64,000 bases of DNA from Campylobacter concisus (GCF_001298465.1 NZ_CP012541.1:1-64000), one strand, 5' to 3'. Counted from the stretch's first letter, positions 20,859 through 31,242 are shown. Made by a program: numbers and translations. Notes: a model not told the origin generated them from the sequence alone.

Positions 20859-21574
20859 GGACCTTCTATTGAAAAAAGTAGACAATCAGGTGTTTATATT
20901 GGTTTAACAGATAGAAGTGATGTAAATTCTAGCAAAGTAAAAATAAAAATGGCGAGTCTATGCTCGGAGCTTTTGCTATACCAACATTTGATAACAGCGA
21001 TGAAGATGCCAAAATTATAAATTATGGACTTGGTATTTTTTCAAGGCTAAATTTACCACGTGATTTTTATATCGATCTCATGGCAAAAGCCGGTAAGAGC
21101 CAAACTAAGGTTGATGCGAAAGATGTTGATTATAAAATCTCAATGTCATACTACAATGCTAGCTTTGGTGTCGGCAAAAAGATAAAATTTGATAGTTTTA
21201 TGCTTGATAGTGGGCTAAACTACACACTCTCTTATGTTAGTAGTGATGAGGCAGATATCGGACAAAGCACATTAAAATTTAGCAGCGTTACATCAAGTAG
21301 AGCTAAAATTTACTCAAAAATAGCCTATGATGCTGGTAAATTTAATCCTTATGGGAAAATTAGTGCCGAGTATAAATTTAATACAAAATCAAAAATAGCA
21401 GTAATCCAAGAAGACGAGGAAATCAGCCTAACTCAAAAAGGTACAATTTCAGAGGTTGAGATCAGTCTAAGATATACGCCAACTTATGCAACACTCATAA
21501 ATTTTGGCATAGCACAATCTTTTGGTAAAAAAGATCAAAGCAGCGCAAAACTTCAGTTTGCTTATAGATTCTAA
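20859..21574 (+). pseudogene. Remnant of an autotransporter: C-terminal beta-barrel
   Basis: The open frame from 20960 gives a 204-residue beta-barrel ending in AKLQFAYRF, whose final aromatic residue is the outer-membrane insertion signal. Amphipathic strands alternate throughout (NYGLGIFSRLNLPRDFYIDLMAK, FNPYGKISAEYKF). Immediately upstream, another frame reads GPSIEKSRQSGVYIGLTD and then joins only by a frameshift near 20945, with a TAG just upstream in the barrel frame. No signal peptide or passenger is present. I infer a decayed autotransporter whose passenger is lost. Confidence 0.65.
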
Positions 21575-21604
21575 AAATTTAGTGGCTTTTTGGCCACTAA
21601 ATTT
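21575..21604. terminator. Bidirectional terminator between the barrel remnant and aroC
   Basis: AAATTTAGTGGC (21575-21586), loop TTTTTG, GCCACTAAATTT (21593-21604), then T-rich sequence on both sides. It lies between convergent genes, so it can end both transcripts. Confidence 0.8.
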
Positions 21605-21622
21605 TTACTCATTTTTATAGAT

Positions 21623-22690
21623 TTAGCCGTAAATTTTCTTTAGATTTTCAAGCTTTGTGGTCGCATTTAGTAGTAGCATATCAGCGATCACTAGCCTTAT
21701 CATCGCAGTTGCAACGACACTACCACGTATGCCTATGCATGGATCATGTCTGCCCCTTAGCTCAAAGTCCACTGCTTTGCCTTGTAAATTTAGTGTTTTT
21801 TGTTCTTTAAATATTGAAGGTGTAGGCTTAAAATGGCTCTTTAGTATGATATCTTCGCCACTACTTATGCCACCAAGTATGCCTCCTGCGTTGTTGCTTA
21901 AAAAGCCGAGCTCATCCATCTCATCGTTATTTACTGAGCCAAATGTCTCGCTTGCTTTTACGCCAGCGCCTATCTCGACGGCTTTTACACCATTTATGCC
22001 CATTAAAGCCGCCGCCAAGGCACCATCGAGCTTATCATAAAGTGGCTCTCCAAGGCCTGCTGGAGCATTTTTAACCACACTTAAAACAACTGCACCGACG
22101 CTATCGTGGTCATTTCTAGCTTTATTTACCGCTTCTTTCATAGCTTCTTCGTTGCCAAGAGCATAAATTTGTGAATTTTTAGCAAAATTAAAGTCTATCT
22201 TATCGCTAAAAATCTTGCCGATGCCAAATACCCCGCTCAAAACCTCAATATTAAACTCATTTAAAAGTAGCTGTGCAAAAGCCCCACCAGCTACCCTGAT
22301 AGCCGTTTCTCTAGCACTTGAACGCCCACCGCCCCTGTGATCTCTAAAGCCATATTTTTTAAAATATGTAAAATCAGCATGGCCTGGGCGGAAAATTTCA
22401 CGTAAATTTTCATAGTCATTCGACTTTTGGTTGTTGTTAAAGATAGCAAAACCTATCGGTGCTCCAGTACTTATGCCATTAAAAAGGCCGCTAAAAATTT
22501 CTATCTTGTCAGCTTCATCTCTTGCGGTTGTGAAGTTGCTTTGTCCAGGACGGCGTCTATCTAGCTCGCTTTGGATAAACTGCGTATCGACTTTCATTCC
22601 AGCAGGAAGACCGTCTATAACGCCACCTATGGCTACTCCGTGACTCTCGCCAAATGTTGTTAGGGTTAGTTTTTTGCCAAATGTATTCAA
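21623..22690 (-). CDS. aroC: Chorismate synthase
   Basis: AroC converts EPSP to chorismate, the last step of the shikimate pathway, using reduced flavin. The 355-residue protein shows the family signatures GESHGVAIGGVIDG near the N-terminus, the RPGHADFTY and GGGRSSARET stretches, and RGRHDPCIGIRG near the C-terminus. It lies 8 bp after rnc in the run TPR-rnhA-rnc-aroC, the order known from C. jejuni. Confidence 0.97.
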   Translation of the reverse strand: MNTFGKKLTLTTFGESHGVAIGGVIDGLPAGMKVDTQFIQSELDRRRPGQSNFTTARDEADKIEIFSGLFNGISTGAPIGFAIFNNNQKSNDYENLREIFRPGHADFTYFKKYGFRDHRGGGRSSARETAIRVAGGAFAQLLLNEFNIEVLSGVFGIGKIFSDKIDFNFAKNSQIYALGNEEAMKEAVNKARNDHDSVGAVVLSVVKNAPAGLGEPLYDKLDGALAAALMGINGVKAVEIGAGVKASETFGSVNNDEMDELGFLSNNAGGILGGISSGEDIILKSHFKPTPSIFKEQKTLNLQGKAVDFELRGRHDPCIGIRGSVVATAMIRLVIADMLLLNATTKLENLKKIYG

Positions 22691-22698
22691 GCTTGTTC

Positions 22699-23370
22699 CT
22701 ATTTTTTGATTTTTTCTAGCGCGATTTTTGCAGCTAGCTGTTGGGCTTGCTTTTTGGAGCTACCAATGGCTCTTGAAATTTCCTCGCCGTTTAGCAGTAG
22801 AGCGATCTCAAATTCTTTCTTATGATCAGGACCAGATGTAGCAATTAACTCATAAGATGGTATGACGCCAAGATGTGCTTGAGTGACTTCTTGTAGAGCT
22901 GTTTTGTAGTCTTTTTCAAGGTGAGCAAAATCGATTTGCGGATAGCAAAGCTCAAGTAAGTTGATAGAAATTTCTCTTACTTTAAGAAGTCCAGCTTCGA
23001 GATAAATAGCCCCCATCACAGCCTCAAAAGCATCACTTAAAATGCTATCTTTCTCGCGTCCACCATTGTTTTCTTCGGCCAAGCTTAGTCTTAAAAATTC
23101 ACCCATCTTTAGATGCCTTGCCATATTTGCAAAGCTTTTTTCATTGACAAGTGCAGCTCTTAGTTTGCTCATGTCGCCCTCTGCGATTTTGCTAAATTTT
23201 TTAAAAAGATACTCAGCCACAATTAGATCCATCACCGCATCGCCTAAAAACTCAAGTCTTTCGTTGTTTAGCGCCTGCTTAGTACTTTTGTGAGTCAGCG
23301 CCTCTTCTAAAAGCTCAGATTTTTTAAATTTATATCCAAGACTCTCTTCAAATTCTTCTAAATTTTTCAT
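22699..23370 (-). CDS. rnc: Ribonuclease III
   Basis: RNase III cuts double-stranded RNA in rRNA and mRNA processing. The 223-residue protein has the catalytic signature [14 protein letters not shown] and the second acidic site [13 protein letters not shown], then a C-terminal dsRNA-binding domain ending in [15 protein letters not shown]. Length is normal. It overlaps rnhA by 4 bp. Confidence 0.97.
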   Translation of the reverse strand: MKNLEEFEESLGYKFKKSELLEEALTHKSTKQALNNERLEFLGDAVMDLIVAEYLFKKFSKIAEGDMSKLRAALVNEKSFANMARHLKMGEFLRLSLAEENNGGREKDSILSDAFEAVMGAIYLEAGLLKVREISINLLELCYPQIDFAHLEKDYKTALQEVTQAHLGVIPSYELIATSGPDHKKEFEIALLLNGEEISRAIGSSKKQAQQLAAKIALEKIKK

Positions 23371-23801
23371 CTTTCGTTCTCATCTTTTATCTTTTGTGCC
23401 TCGTCTCTTGCCATCTGGTCGCACTCTTCATTTTCAGGGTGTCCAGCGTGACCTTTGACCCAGCTTGCTATGACTTTATGCGGCTTTGAAATTTCTAAAT
23501 ACTCTTGCCAAAGTTCTACATTTTTTACATTTTTAAAATTTCTCTTTTGCCAGTTTGCAAGCCACTCATTTATGCTATTTACTACGTATGAGCTATCGGT
23601 AAATAGTCTCACTTCACAAGGCTCTTTTAGTGCCTTTAGCCCCATTATCGCAGCTTTTAGCTCCATTTGATTATTTGTAGTAAATGCCTCGCCGCCACTC
23701 TCTTTTTTCTGTGCTTCATTAAATCTCAAAATATAAGCCCAGCCGCCAGCTCCAGGGTTTCCAAGGCACGAACCGTCGCTAAAAAGTGTTACTGTCTTCA
23801 C
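23367..23801 (-). CDS. rnhA: Ribonuclease HI
   Basis: RNase HI degrades the RNA strand of RNA-DNA hybrids. The 144-residue protein has all catalytic residues in place: [14 protein letters not shown] (Asp), MELKA (Glu), TDSSYV (Asp) and the C-terminal [13 protein letters not shown] (His and Asp). It overlaps rnc by 4 bp and the upstream TPR gene by 23 bp, so the operon is tightly packed. Confidence 0.97.
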   Translation of the reverse strand: MKTVTLFSDGSCLGNPGAGGWAYILRFNEAQKKESGGEAFTTNNQMELKAAIMGLKALKEPCEVRLFTDSSYVVNSINEWLANWQKRNFKNVKNVELWQEYLEISKPHKVIASWVKGHAGHPENEECDQMARDEAQKIKDENER

Positions 23802-24810
23802 TCGGTTTTTCTGTGATGTGAGATAAAATTTTTACACTTCCTAGCTCGTGGCAGACCGGACAGCGGTAAAAGTGCATCGGAAATGAGTTTTTGCAGCTTT
23901 TGCAAATGTAGTTAAAACTAAGTCCTGCTGCATCAAATTTGGCATCCTTTAGTTTTTTGATGACGTTTAGCTCAAAGCCGTAAATTTCACATGGCTCATT
24001 TATATCGCCCTTTGCGTAAAAGAGCGATCTATACTTATCATCACTCAAATTTATAGGCGTTTTTAGGTTATAAAGCAGATCAAGTACGTCTTCAAATTTG
24101 GCACAAACTTTTAAATTTTCTAAATTTTCATTGTGTCTTATAAAAAGCACCAAGATCATGCGCTTTAAAAGCTCAAAATTTTGGCTAAGACGAGAGAGAA
24201 CTTCTATCTTTTCATTAAAGCTTAAATTTCTATCATCAAGCGTGCTGATAGCCTTTATATAGGCCTTTTGATCTTTTACATTTACTCCAAGCTCCTCAAG
24301 TGAGTTTAGTGCATAAAGTGCCTCTTTGTAGTTTTTGAGCTTCTCATCTATCATTGTCAGAAAGCGAAGTGCGATGACATTTCTAGGACTTAGTTCGAGT
24401 GCCTTTTCAAAAACCTCACTAGCCTTTTTTAAAAAGCCAGCTTTAAAATAGACCTCTCCAAGCTCGTTTAGGATAAATTCCTTCTCATTTTTATCTCTAG
24501 CTTTGCCAAGGGCGATCAGATAGATGCTAATGGACTTTTCAAAGTCGCCATTTTTGGCGAAAGTTTGCCCTAACATACAAAGGCTTTGAGCGTCTATCTC
24601 CGGACTTTGCAGCATCTGCTTATGCTCGTCGCTTATACCATCTTTGCTGTCAAATTTTCTTATAAATTTTTCAATGCGTTTTTTTTCATCTTTGCTTGAA
24701 AAGATACCCCAAGCATAGCTTAGTGCAGCGATCATCAAAATAATGCTAAATAAAATAATAAGGCTAAATATCGGATCTCTATGCCCAATGAAAAAAATAT
24801 CCACGCTCAT
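23779..24810 (-). CDS. Membrane-anchored TPR protein with a C-terminal zinc ribbon
   Basis: This 343-residue protein has one N-terminal membrane segment (about residues 14-36, PIFSLIILFSIILMIAALSY), a set of tetratricopeptide repeats (about 80-160; for example GEVYFKAGFLKKASEVFEKALELSP), and two CxxC knuckles at the C-terminus (CKSCKNSF, CPVCHEL) that form a rubredoxin-like zinc ribbon. This build resembles LapB/YciM, a regulator of lipopolysaccharide synthesis in enterobacteria. The C. jejuni counterpart sits at the same place beside rnhA. The LapB-like role is inference. Confidence 0.75.
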   Translation of the reverse strand: MSVDIFFIGHRDPIFSLIILFSIILMIAALSYAWGIFSSKDEKKRIEKFIRKFDSKDGISDEHKQMLQSPEIDAQSLCMLGQTFAKNGDFEKSISIYLIALGKARDKNEKEFILNELGEVYFKAGFLKKASEVFEKALELSPRNVIALRFLTMIDEKLKNYKEALYALNSLEELGVNVKDQKAYIKAISTLDDRNLSFNEKIEVLSRLSQNFELLKRMILVLFIRHNENLENLKVCAKFEDVLDLLYNLKTPINLSDDKYRSLFYAKGDINEPCEIYGFELNVIKKLKDAKFDAAGLSFNYICKSCKNSFPMHFYRCPVCHELGSVKILSHITEKPSEDSNTF

Positions 24811-24865
24811 ACTTTGTAATAAAATTTTACTTTAATTATAACAAAGCAGTTGTATAATTTTGCTT

Positions 24866-26542
24866 ATGATAGATCCAAAATCCATTGAAAAGCTTAAAAA
24901 TCAAATCGATATCGTTGACATTATAGAGCACTTTGTGCCAGTCAAAAAGATGGGTGCAAACTACAAATGCGTCTGCCCATTTCATGACGACAAAAATCCT
25001 AGTATGAGCATAAGTCAAAGTAAGCAAATTTTTCACTGTTTTGCTTGTAAGGCCGGCGGAGATGCGATTAAATTTGTGATGGATTATGAGAAGCTTACCT
25101 ATCCAGAAGCTATCGAGAGAATAGCTAGCCTTGTAAATTTTAGCCTTGAATACACAAGCGATAAACTTCCAACACAAAAAGAAAATAAGCACATTTTGGA
25201 AAAGACAAATGCCTTTTATAGGAGTGAATTTTTCAAGCATGAAGCCGCTGTGAGATATATATATTCACGCGGCATAAATGATGCGATGATTGAGAAATTT
25301 GAGCTTGGCTGGGCTGGGGAGAGCGCTAGTACTATCAGGCTTTTACAAAATGAAAATATCGAGCCAAAAGAGGCGCTTGAAGTTGGAATCGTAAAGCAAA
25401 ACGAGAAGGGAATTTATGCTAGTTTTATCGAGCGTATCACATTTCCCATATATGCCCATACGGCAAAATTAGTTGGCTTTGGTGGTAGAACGATCTCGGA
25501 TCATCCTGCAAAATATGTAAATTCTCCTCAAAGCATGGTTTTTGACAAGTCAAAGCTACTTTACGGCTACCACTTAGCTAGACAAAGCATTTTTGAAAAG
25601 AAGCAGATCATTATCACTGAGGGTTATTTAGATGTCATCATGCTGCACTTTGCAGGCTTTACAAACGCTGTTGCCGTGCTTGGGACTGCGCTTACGACTA
25701 ATCACTTGCCACTTTTAAAAAGAGGAGAGATAAGCGTAGTACTTTGTTTTGATGGTGACTCGGCTGGTATAAATGCCGCTATAAAATCATCTCGTCTTTT
25801 AGTGCAAAACGAAATAGATGGAAGCGTTGTAATCATAAAAGATGGTGCAGACCCAGCGGATATGGTATTTGCAGGTAGAAGCGACGAGCTAAAAGAGATG
25901 TTTAGCTCCGGGACTGAACTTGGCGAGTTTTATATTGAGCAAATTGTAAAAAAATATGATATTACACGCCCAGTACAAAAGCAAAAATGCTTAGAAGAGA
26001 TAGTGGAATTTACAAATTCTCTAAAGTCAATAATTGCAAAAAGCTATGAGTCGTTAGTCGCAAATTTGCTCAAAATAGAGCTAAATACTTTTAGCCTTCA
26101 TGGACAAAGATATATAAATAGACAAGATCAAAATTTTACAAATGCTGCAACAAATAAACAAACAGCTCAAAAAAAAGATAAAACTGATATTTTAGAATTT
26201 AGCGTTTTAAAGAGTATGCTTGCAAATAAAAATTACGAAGCTATCGTTTTAAACGAGCTTGAGGAGAAATTCTTCTTGCATCATAAAGATTATTTTCAGG
26301 CTATTTTATTGCCAAATATTGAAGATAACGCGGTACTTGTTAGAGAAATTTATGTTGATGAAAGCTCAAATGTAGCTTCTAGTGAAGATAGCCTTAAAGA
26401 GGCCATTTTAAAGCTAAAACTAAAATACTATGAGAAGTTTCGCGAAGATACTAGAAAATCACAAAAGCCAAATAAAATCGAAATAATGCAAAAAATTTCA
26501 GAGATCATTAAAGGCTTACACAACAAGCTACAAAAAAATTAA
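24866..26542 (+). CDS. dnaG: DNA primase
   Basis: DnaG makes RNA primers for replication. The 558-residue protein has the CHC2 zinc finger (CPFHDDKNPSMSIS, HCFACKAGGD), the primase core, and a Toprim domain (TEGYLDVIMLH, CFDGDSAG). I chose ATG 24866 (MIDPKSIEKL) over the upstream TTG at 24860, since other primases begin close to this motif. It is divergent from the TPR gene with only 55 bp between them. Confidence 0.95.
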   Translation: MIDPKSIEKLKNQIDIVDIIEHFVPVKKMGANYKCVCPFHDDKNPSMSISQSKQIFHCFACKAGGDAIKFVMDYEKLTYPEAIERIASLVNFSLEYTSDKLPTQKENKHILEKTNAFYRSEFFKHEAAVRYIYSRGINDAMIEKFELGWAGESASTIRLLQNENIEPKEALEVGIVKQNEKGIYASFIERITFPIYAHTAKLVGFGGRTISDHPAKYVNSPQSMVFDKSKLLYGYHLARQSIFEKKQIIITEGYLDVIMLHFAGFTNAVAVLGTALTTNHLPLLKRGEISVVLCFDGDSAGINAAIKSSRLLVQNEIDGSVVIIKDGADPADMVFAGRSDELKEMFSSGTELGEFYIEQIVKKYDITRPVQKQKCLEEIVEFTNSLKSIIAKSYESLVANLLKIELNTFSLHGQRYINRQDQNFTNAATNKQTAQKKDKTDILEFSVLKSMLANKNYEAIVLNELEEKFFLHHKDYFQAILLPNIEDNAVLVREIYVDESSNVASSEDSLKEAILKLKLKYYEKFREDTRKSQKPNKIEIMQKISEIIKGLHNKLQKN

Positions 26543-26646
26543 ATTTCAAAATTTAACACTTATTCAGCTTTAAATCATAAAACTAAATGTAAAATGCATA
26601 AAGTAATAAATATTTTTAAGATTAGTTTTATTTTTAAGGGTTTATT

Positions 26647-27882
26647 ATGATAAATTTTAAAAGATTTGAGGCGAATTTTAATGCTATAAGTAGATTTGGA
26701 GCATTAAAAGGTGGAGGGCTAACAAGGCTTGCATTTAGCAAAGAAGACTTGGAAGCTAGAAATTTTCTTATAAATTTAATAGAAGAAAATGGCTTTAAAC
26801 TTAAAATTGACAATGTTGGCAACATCTTTGCCATCTATGATGATGGCTGTGAGCCAGGCGAGAAGCCAGTTTGTGTGGGCTCTCATATAGATAGCGTGCC
26901 AAATGGTGGCTTTTATGATGGTACGCTTGGCGTTATGGCTGGACTTGAAGCATTAACCTCGATAAAAGAAGCTGGCGTTAAACTAAAGCGTCCGCTTTGG
27001 CTGATTAATTTTTGCTGTGAAGAGTCAAGTAGGTTTAAGACAGCGACCATTGGTAGCAAGATAATAAGCGGCAAACTTGGTCTACAAAGGCTTCATGAGC
27101 TAAAAGACGAAGACGGCATTTCGCTTTTTGAAGCGATGAGTAAATTTGGACTTGACCCACAAAATTTAAATGGTTCTATTTTAAAAGAACACTCACTTCA
27201 TTCATATTTAGAACTTCACATTGAACAAGGCCCAGTGCTTGAGCGAAGCGGCATAAGCGTTGGCATAGTAAGCGGTATCGCCGCTCCTATAAGATTTGAA
27301 ATTATTATCCATGGTAAGGCAGATCACAGCGGTGCAACTCCGATGAATATGCGTAGTGACGCGCTGCTAGCTGCTTCACACATCATAATCGCAGCCAATA
27401 AATTTGCTAAAAACAAAAAAACAGCTGTGGCTACTGTTGGTTACGCACATGCAAAGCCAGGCGTTTTAAACGTCGTGCCAGGCGAGGCAAGGCTTGGAGT
27501 TGATCTAAGAGATATAGACAAAGCAAGCCTAAATGAGCTAAATAATGAGCTTAGAAATTTTATAAACGAATTAAGCAGTGAGCTAAAATTTAGCTACGAG
27601 ATAAGAGAACTTAGCAGCGACGAGCCAGTAAAACTTAGTGAGCATGCTATAAATTTGCTAAGCGAAGAGGCTACTAAACTTGGCATAAAAACGCTTACTT
27701 TGCCAAGCGGAGCTGGACACGATGCGATGAATCTAACAAAACTTGCAAGTAGCGTTGGCATGCTTTTTATACCTTGCGTTGGCGGCATCAGTCACAATAT
27801 AGCAGAAGCTATAAATTTTGATGATGCTTTCAAAGCTACACAAATTTTAACAAATGCACTAATTAAACTATCAAATGAATAA
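26647..27882 (+). CDS. M20-family amidase/hydantoinase-type carbamoylase
   Basis: This 411-residue protein is of the zinc-dependent M20 subgroup that includes N-carbamoyl-L-amino-acid hydrolase, allantoate amidohydrolase and beta-ureidopropionase. Metal ligands are visible in GSHIDSVPNGGFYDGTLG and EESSRF, with the dimerization/substrate stretch HIEQGPVLE and the C-terminal SGAGHDAMNL. It opens an operon of five genes that all act on amide or peptide bonds or move their acid products. The exact substrate is unknown. Confidence 0.85.
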   Translation: MINFKRFEANFNAISRFGALKGGGLTRLAFSKEDLEARNFLINLIEENGFKLKIDNVGNIFAIYDDGCEPGEKPVCVGSHIDSVPNGGFYDGTLGVMAGLEALTSIKEAGVKLKRPLWLINFCCEESSRFKTATIGSKIISGKLGLQRLHELKDEDGISLFEAMSKFGLDPQNLNGSILKEHSLHSYLELHIEQGPVLERSGISVGIVSGIAAPIRFEIIIHGKADHSGATPMNMRSDALLAASHIIIAANKFAKNKKTAVATVGYAHAKPGVLNVVPGEARLGVDLRDIDKASLNELNNELRNFINELSSELKFSYEIRELSSDEPVKLSEHAINLLSEEATKLGIKTLTLPSGAGHDAMNLTKLASSVGMLFIPCVGGISHNIAEAINFDDAFKATQILTNALIKLSNE

Positions 27883-27892
27883 GGAGAAACCT

Positions 27893-29212
27893 ATGGACAA
27901 AATAGCAAATTTGGCTCTTTCTTTAAAAGATGAGCTGATCAAGGATCGCAGGTATTTTCACTCACATCCAGAGACTGGCTGGTTTACATTTTTTACAACC
28001 GCCGTACTAGCAAAGAGGCTTAGTGATCTAGGATATGAAATAAGCCTTGGCGACAAGGTCGTTAAAGCCGATGCAAGGCTTGGCCTTGGCTCAAAAGAGC
28101 AATGCGAAAAAGCAATAGAAAGAGCCAAAAAACTTCTAAGTCCTGAAGAGGCAAAATATCTTCCTTATATGAAAGATGGATTAACTGGCCTAACTGCCTT
28201 TATAGACACAAAAAGGCCTGGTAAATTTACAGCATTTAGATTTGACATAGATAGCGTCGATGTGACAGAGAGCGAGGATGCGGATCACAGACCTTGTAAA
28301 GAGGGCTTTGGTGCAGATATTGCTGGTATCATGCACGCTTGTGGACACGATGGACACGCATCTATCGGTTTAGGACTAGCAAAACTTATAGCTCAGAATT
28401 TAGATGAATTTAATGGTAAATTTAAATTTATATTTCAAACTGCAGAAGAGGGCACAAGAGGTGCTGTGGCTATGGAAGCTGCTGGTGTGCTTGAGGGGAT
28501 CGAGTACCTACTTGGCGGACATATCGGCTTTCAGGCAAAAACTAGCGGTGGCATCATCTGCGGAACAAATAAGCTACTTGCTACTTCTAAATTTGACGTG
28601 CATATCACAGGTCGCTCGGCTCACGCAGCAGGGGCACCGCAAGATGGCGCAAATGCTCTTTTGGCCGCAGCACAAATGGCTTTAAATATGCATGGCATCA
28701 CAAGACATGCAAAGGGTGTAACTAGGATAAATGTGGGCGTTTTAAAAGCGGGTGAAGGCAGAAACGTCATCGCTCCAAACGGCTATCTAGCTTGCGAAAC
28801 AAGAGGTGAGGATACAAATTTAAACGAATTTATGTATGAAAAATGCATGGATATCGTTAAAGGCGTTAGCCAAATTTACGGAGTAGAGAGTAAGGTCGTA
28901 ATGACTGGTGGCACAAGCGGAGCTGACAGCGATAAAGAGGTAACAGAAATTTTTTATGAAGCAGCTAAAGAGAGTCCATTTATAGACGATGGCAAGATCG
29001 TAAAAGAGCTTGATTTTGGTGCTTGTGAAGATTTTGCTCATTTTATGAGAGCTTTGCAAGACAGAGGTGCAAAGAGCGGATATATGATGATAGGAACAAA
29101 CCTCAAAGCAGGCCACCATAACTGTAAATTTGACTTCGATGAGGAGTGTTTGGTAGCCGGAGTTGATGTCTATCTAAGATCTGCTTACAAACTAAATGGA
29201 GTAAAAAAATGA
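27893..29212 (+). CDS. M20 amidohydrolase of the AbgA/AbgB (p-aminobenzoyl-glutamate hydrolase) type
   Basis: This 439-residue M20 metallohydrolase has metal ligands in HACGHDGHASIG, the catalytic Glu in TAEEGTRGA, and an N-terminal FHSHPETGW stretch typical of amidohydrolases that cut N-acyl or aminobenzoyl-glutamate amides. The ATG at 27893 has a strong aaggag site; an earlier in-frame ATG at 27875 lies inside the previous gene without a site. Start and stop overlap its neighbours closely (pepE by 4 bp). Confidence 0.85.
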   Translation: MDKIANLALSLKDELIKDRRYFHSHPETGWFTFFTTAVLAKRLSDLGYEISLGDKVVKADARLGLGSKEQCEKAIERAKKLLSPEEAKYLPYMKDGLTGLTAFIDTKRPGKFTAFRFDIDSVDVTESEDADHRPCKEGFGADIAGIMHACGHDGHASIGLGLAKLIAQNLDEFNGKFKFIFQTAEEGTRGAVAMEAAGVLEGIEYLLGGHIGFQAKTSGGIICGTNKLLATSKFDVHITGRSAHAAGAPQDGANALLAAAQMALNMHGITRHAKGVTRINVGVLKAGEGRNVIAPNGYLACETRGEDTNLNEFMYEKCMDIVKGVSQIYGVESKVVMTGGTSGADSDKEVTEIFYEAAKESPFIDDGKIVKELDFGACEDFAHFMRALQDRGAKSGYMMIGTNLKAGHHNCKFDFDEECLVAGVDVYLRSAYKLNGVKK

Positions 29213-29907
29213 AAAACGCTTTATTAATTAGTGCTTCAAGTTACAAAGATACTGGCTATCTAAGGCACTGCGAGGGTTGGATTAAGGAATTTTTAGGAAG
29301 TGATGCAGACGAGGAGATACTTTTTATCCCTTATGCCGGCGTTAGACGCACAAATGACGAGTACGAGCAAAAGGTGCAAGAGTGCTTAAATAGCAAAAAT
29401 ATTAAGTCCATCCACCGCTATGAGGATAAAATTTCTGCTATCAAAAATGCTAAAAGTATTGCAGTTGGTGGCGGAAATACCTTTATGCTACTTCATATGC
29501 TTTATAAGCTAAATTTAATTGAGCCTATAAAAGAGGCGGTGGCAAACGGCACAAAATATTTTGGCTGGTCAGCTGGCGCAAACATCGCTGGCAAGACGAT
29601 GATGACTACAAATGATATGCCTATCATCATGCCAAAGTCATTTGATAGCTTAAATATCTTCCCATATCAGATCAACCCACACTTTATAAGTGGTAAGCTA
29701 GCTGGTCATAACGGCGAGAGTAGAGAAGAGAGACTGGAGGAATTTTTAATAGCAAATCCAAAAGATACTATCTATGCTCTACCTGAGGGCACGGCTTTGG
29801 TGATAAGAGGCAATGAAGCTGAGGTCATCGGACATAGCGACATTTTAAAGCTTGAGTACAAAAAAGAGATAGAAAAGATAGCAATTAAAACAAAATTTAA
29901 AATCTAA
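29209..29907 (+). CDS. pepE: Dipeptidase E (Asp-specific, family S51)
   Basis: PepE releases N-terminal aspartate from Asp-X dipeptides in the cytoplasm. The 232-residue protein has the family stretches VGGGNTFMLLHML and the nucleophile elbow GWSAGANIAG (catalytic Ser), and the usual length. It overlaps the previous gene by 4 bp and is followed by a dicarboxylate transporter. Aspartate can be turned into fumarate and respired, which fits the neighbourhood. Confidence 0.92.
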   Translation: MKNALLISASSYKDTGYLRHCEGWIKEFLGSDADEEILFIPYAGVRRTNDEYEQKVQECLNSKNIKSIHRYEDKISAIKNAKSIAVGGGNTFMLLHMLYKLNLIEPIKEAVANGTKYFGWSAGANIAGKTMMTTNDMPIIMPKSFDSLNIFPYQINPHFISGKLAGHNGESREERLEEFLIANPKDTIYALPEGTALVIRGNEAEVIGHSDILKLEYKKEIEKIAIKTKFKI

Positions 29908-29921
29908 ACAAGGAGAGAGGT

Positions 29922-31232
29922 ATGGAATCATTCAAACTCGTAGCTGCCATTCTTGGCATCGTTGCAGTTGTTGCACTTCTTGTCTTAAAAAAAGAGACAA
30001 GAACGGTTCTAATAGGTGTTGGTTTGGTGCTTTGTTTAATTGCACTAAAACCTATGGGGGCATTAAGTGCTTTTACTGACTATATGACTAAAGCAGGGCT
30101 TATAAAGGCTATTTGTGCTAGTATGGGTTTTGCTTTTGTTATGAAATACACAATGTGCGATAAGCACCTTGTTGGTCTTCTTACAAAGCCACTTAAGAAC
30201 GTGGGCTTTATTTTGATCCCAGCAACAACAGTGCTAACTTATTTTATAAACATAGCTATTCCTTCGGCTGCTGGATGCTCGGCTGCTGTTGGTGCGACAC
30301 TTATACCACTTCTAATGGCCTCAGGTGTTCGACCTGCTATGGCTGGTGCAGCTGTTTTTGCGGGTACATTTGGCTCAGTTCTAAGCCCAGGCTCTGCTCA
30401 CAACGTATACGTGGCTGATCTTGTTAAAAAGACAGTTGCAAACTACACTGTTCAAGATGTCATAAAAGTGCAAATTCCTAGTGCATTTACAGCTCTTGCT
30501 ATCGTAGTTATCACATTAACCATTGTCGCGATACTTTTTAAAGACTATCAAAAAAATATAAATTTCACTCTTGAGGGTGGTGCTAAAAACGAAGATAATT
30601 CGGCTTTCAAAGTAAATTTTATTTATGCACTTATGCCACTTGTCCCACTTGTGATCTTAGTTATCGGCGGAACAAGCCTTTCAAAAGACTATAGCTTCCT
30701 TGCATGGACAAAAATGGGCGTTGCTGAAGCGATGATACTTGGTGCGATCATAGCTATCTTTGCTACGCTTACCAACCCACAAAAGATCACAAAAGAGTTC
30801 TTTAACGGCATGGGTCACGCTTACGCTGATGTTATCGGTATTATCATCGCAGCTGGAGTATTTGTCGCTGGCTTAAAGGCGTGCGGAGCCGTTGATGTGG
30901 TTATCGCATGGTTAAAGACAGATCAAAGTTATGTTAAATTTGGCGGAACATTTGTGCCATTTATTATGGGTATAGTCACAGGCTCAGGCGACGCTGCTAC
31001 ATTCGCATTTAACGAGGCTGTCACAACAAACGCTGCTGCACTTGGCTTTGAGCAAGATAAGCTTGGTATGGCCGCAGCCATCGCTGGCTCACTGGGAAGA
31101 TCTGCTTCTCCAATAGCAGGTGCTGCTATCGTTTGTGCAGGTATCGCTATGGTTAGTCCAGTTGAGCTTGCAAAAAGAACATTTTTAGGTATGTTTATCT
31201 CTGTTGTGGCGATCGCATTCTTTGTCATCTAA
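29922..31232 (+). CDS. dcuC: DcuC-family anaerobic C4-dicarboxylate transporter
   Basis: This 436-residue inner-membrane protein has about a dozen hydrophobic segments and the DcuC pattern (AIPSAAGCSAAVGATLIP, GSVLSPGSAHNVYVADL, SGDAATFAFNEAVT, GSLGRSASPIAGAAI). DcuC proteins export succinate or exchange C4-dicarboxylates under low oxygen. Lying between pepE and pepT, it may instead or also serve aspartate or small acids freed by those enzymes; that is inference. Confidence 0.88.
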   Translation: MESFKLVAAILGIVAVVALLVLKKETRTVLIGVGLVLCLIALKPMGALSAFTDYMTKAGLIKAICASMGFAFVMKYTMCDKHLVGLLTKPLKNVGFILIPATTVLTYFINIAIPSAAGCSAAVGATLIPLLMASGVRPAMAGAAVFAGTFGSVLSPGSAHNVYVADLVKKTVANYTVQDVIKVQIPSAFTALAIVVITLTIVAILFKDYQKNINFTLEGGAKNEDNSAFKVNFIYALMPLVPLVILVIGGTSLSKDYSFLAWTKMGVAEAMILGAIIAIFATLTNPQKITKEFFNGMGHAYADVIGIIIAAGVFVAGLKACGAVDVVIAWLKTDQSYVKFGGTFVPFIMGIVTGSGDAATFAFNEAVTTNAAALGFEQDKLGMAAAIAGSLGRSASPIAGAAIVCAGIAMVSPVELAKRTFLGMFISVVAIAFFVI

Positions 31233-31242
31233 AGGATGAAAA

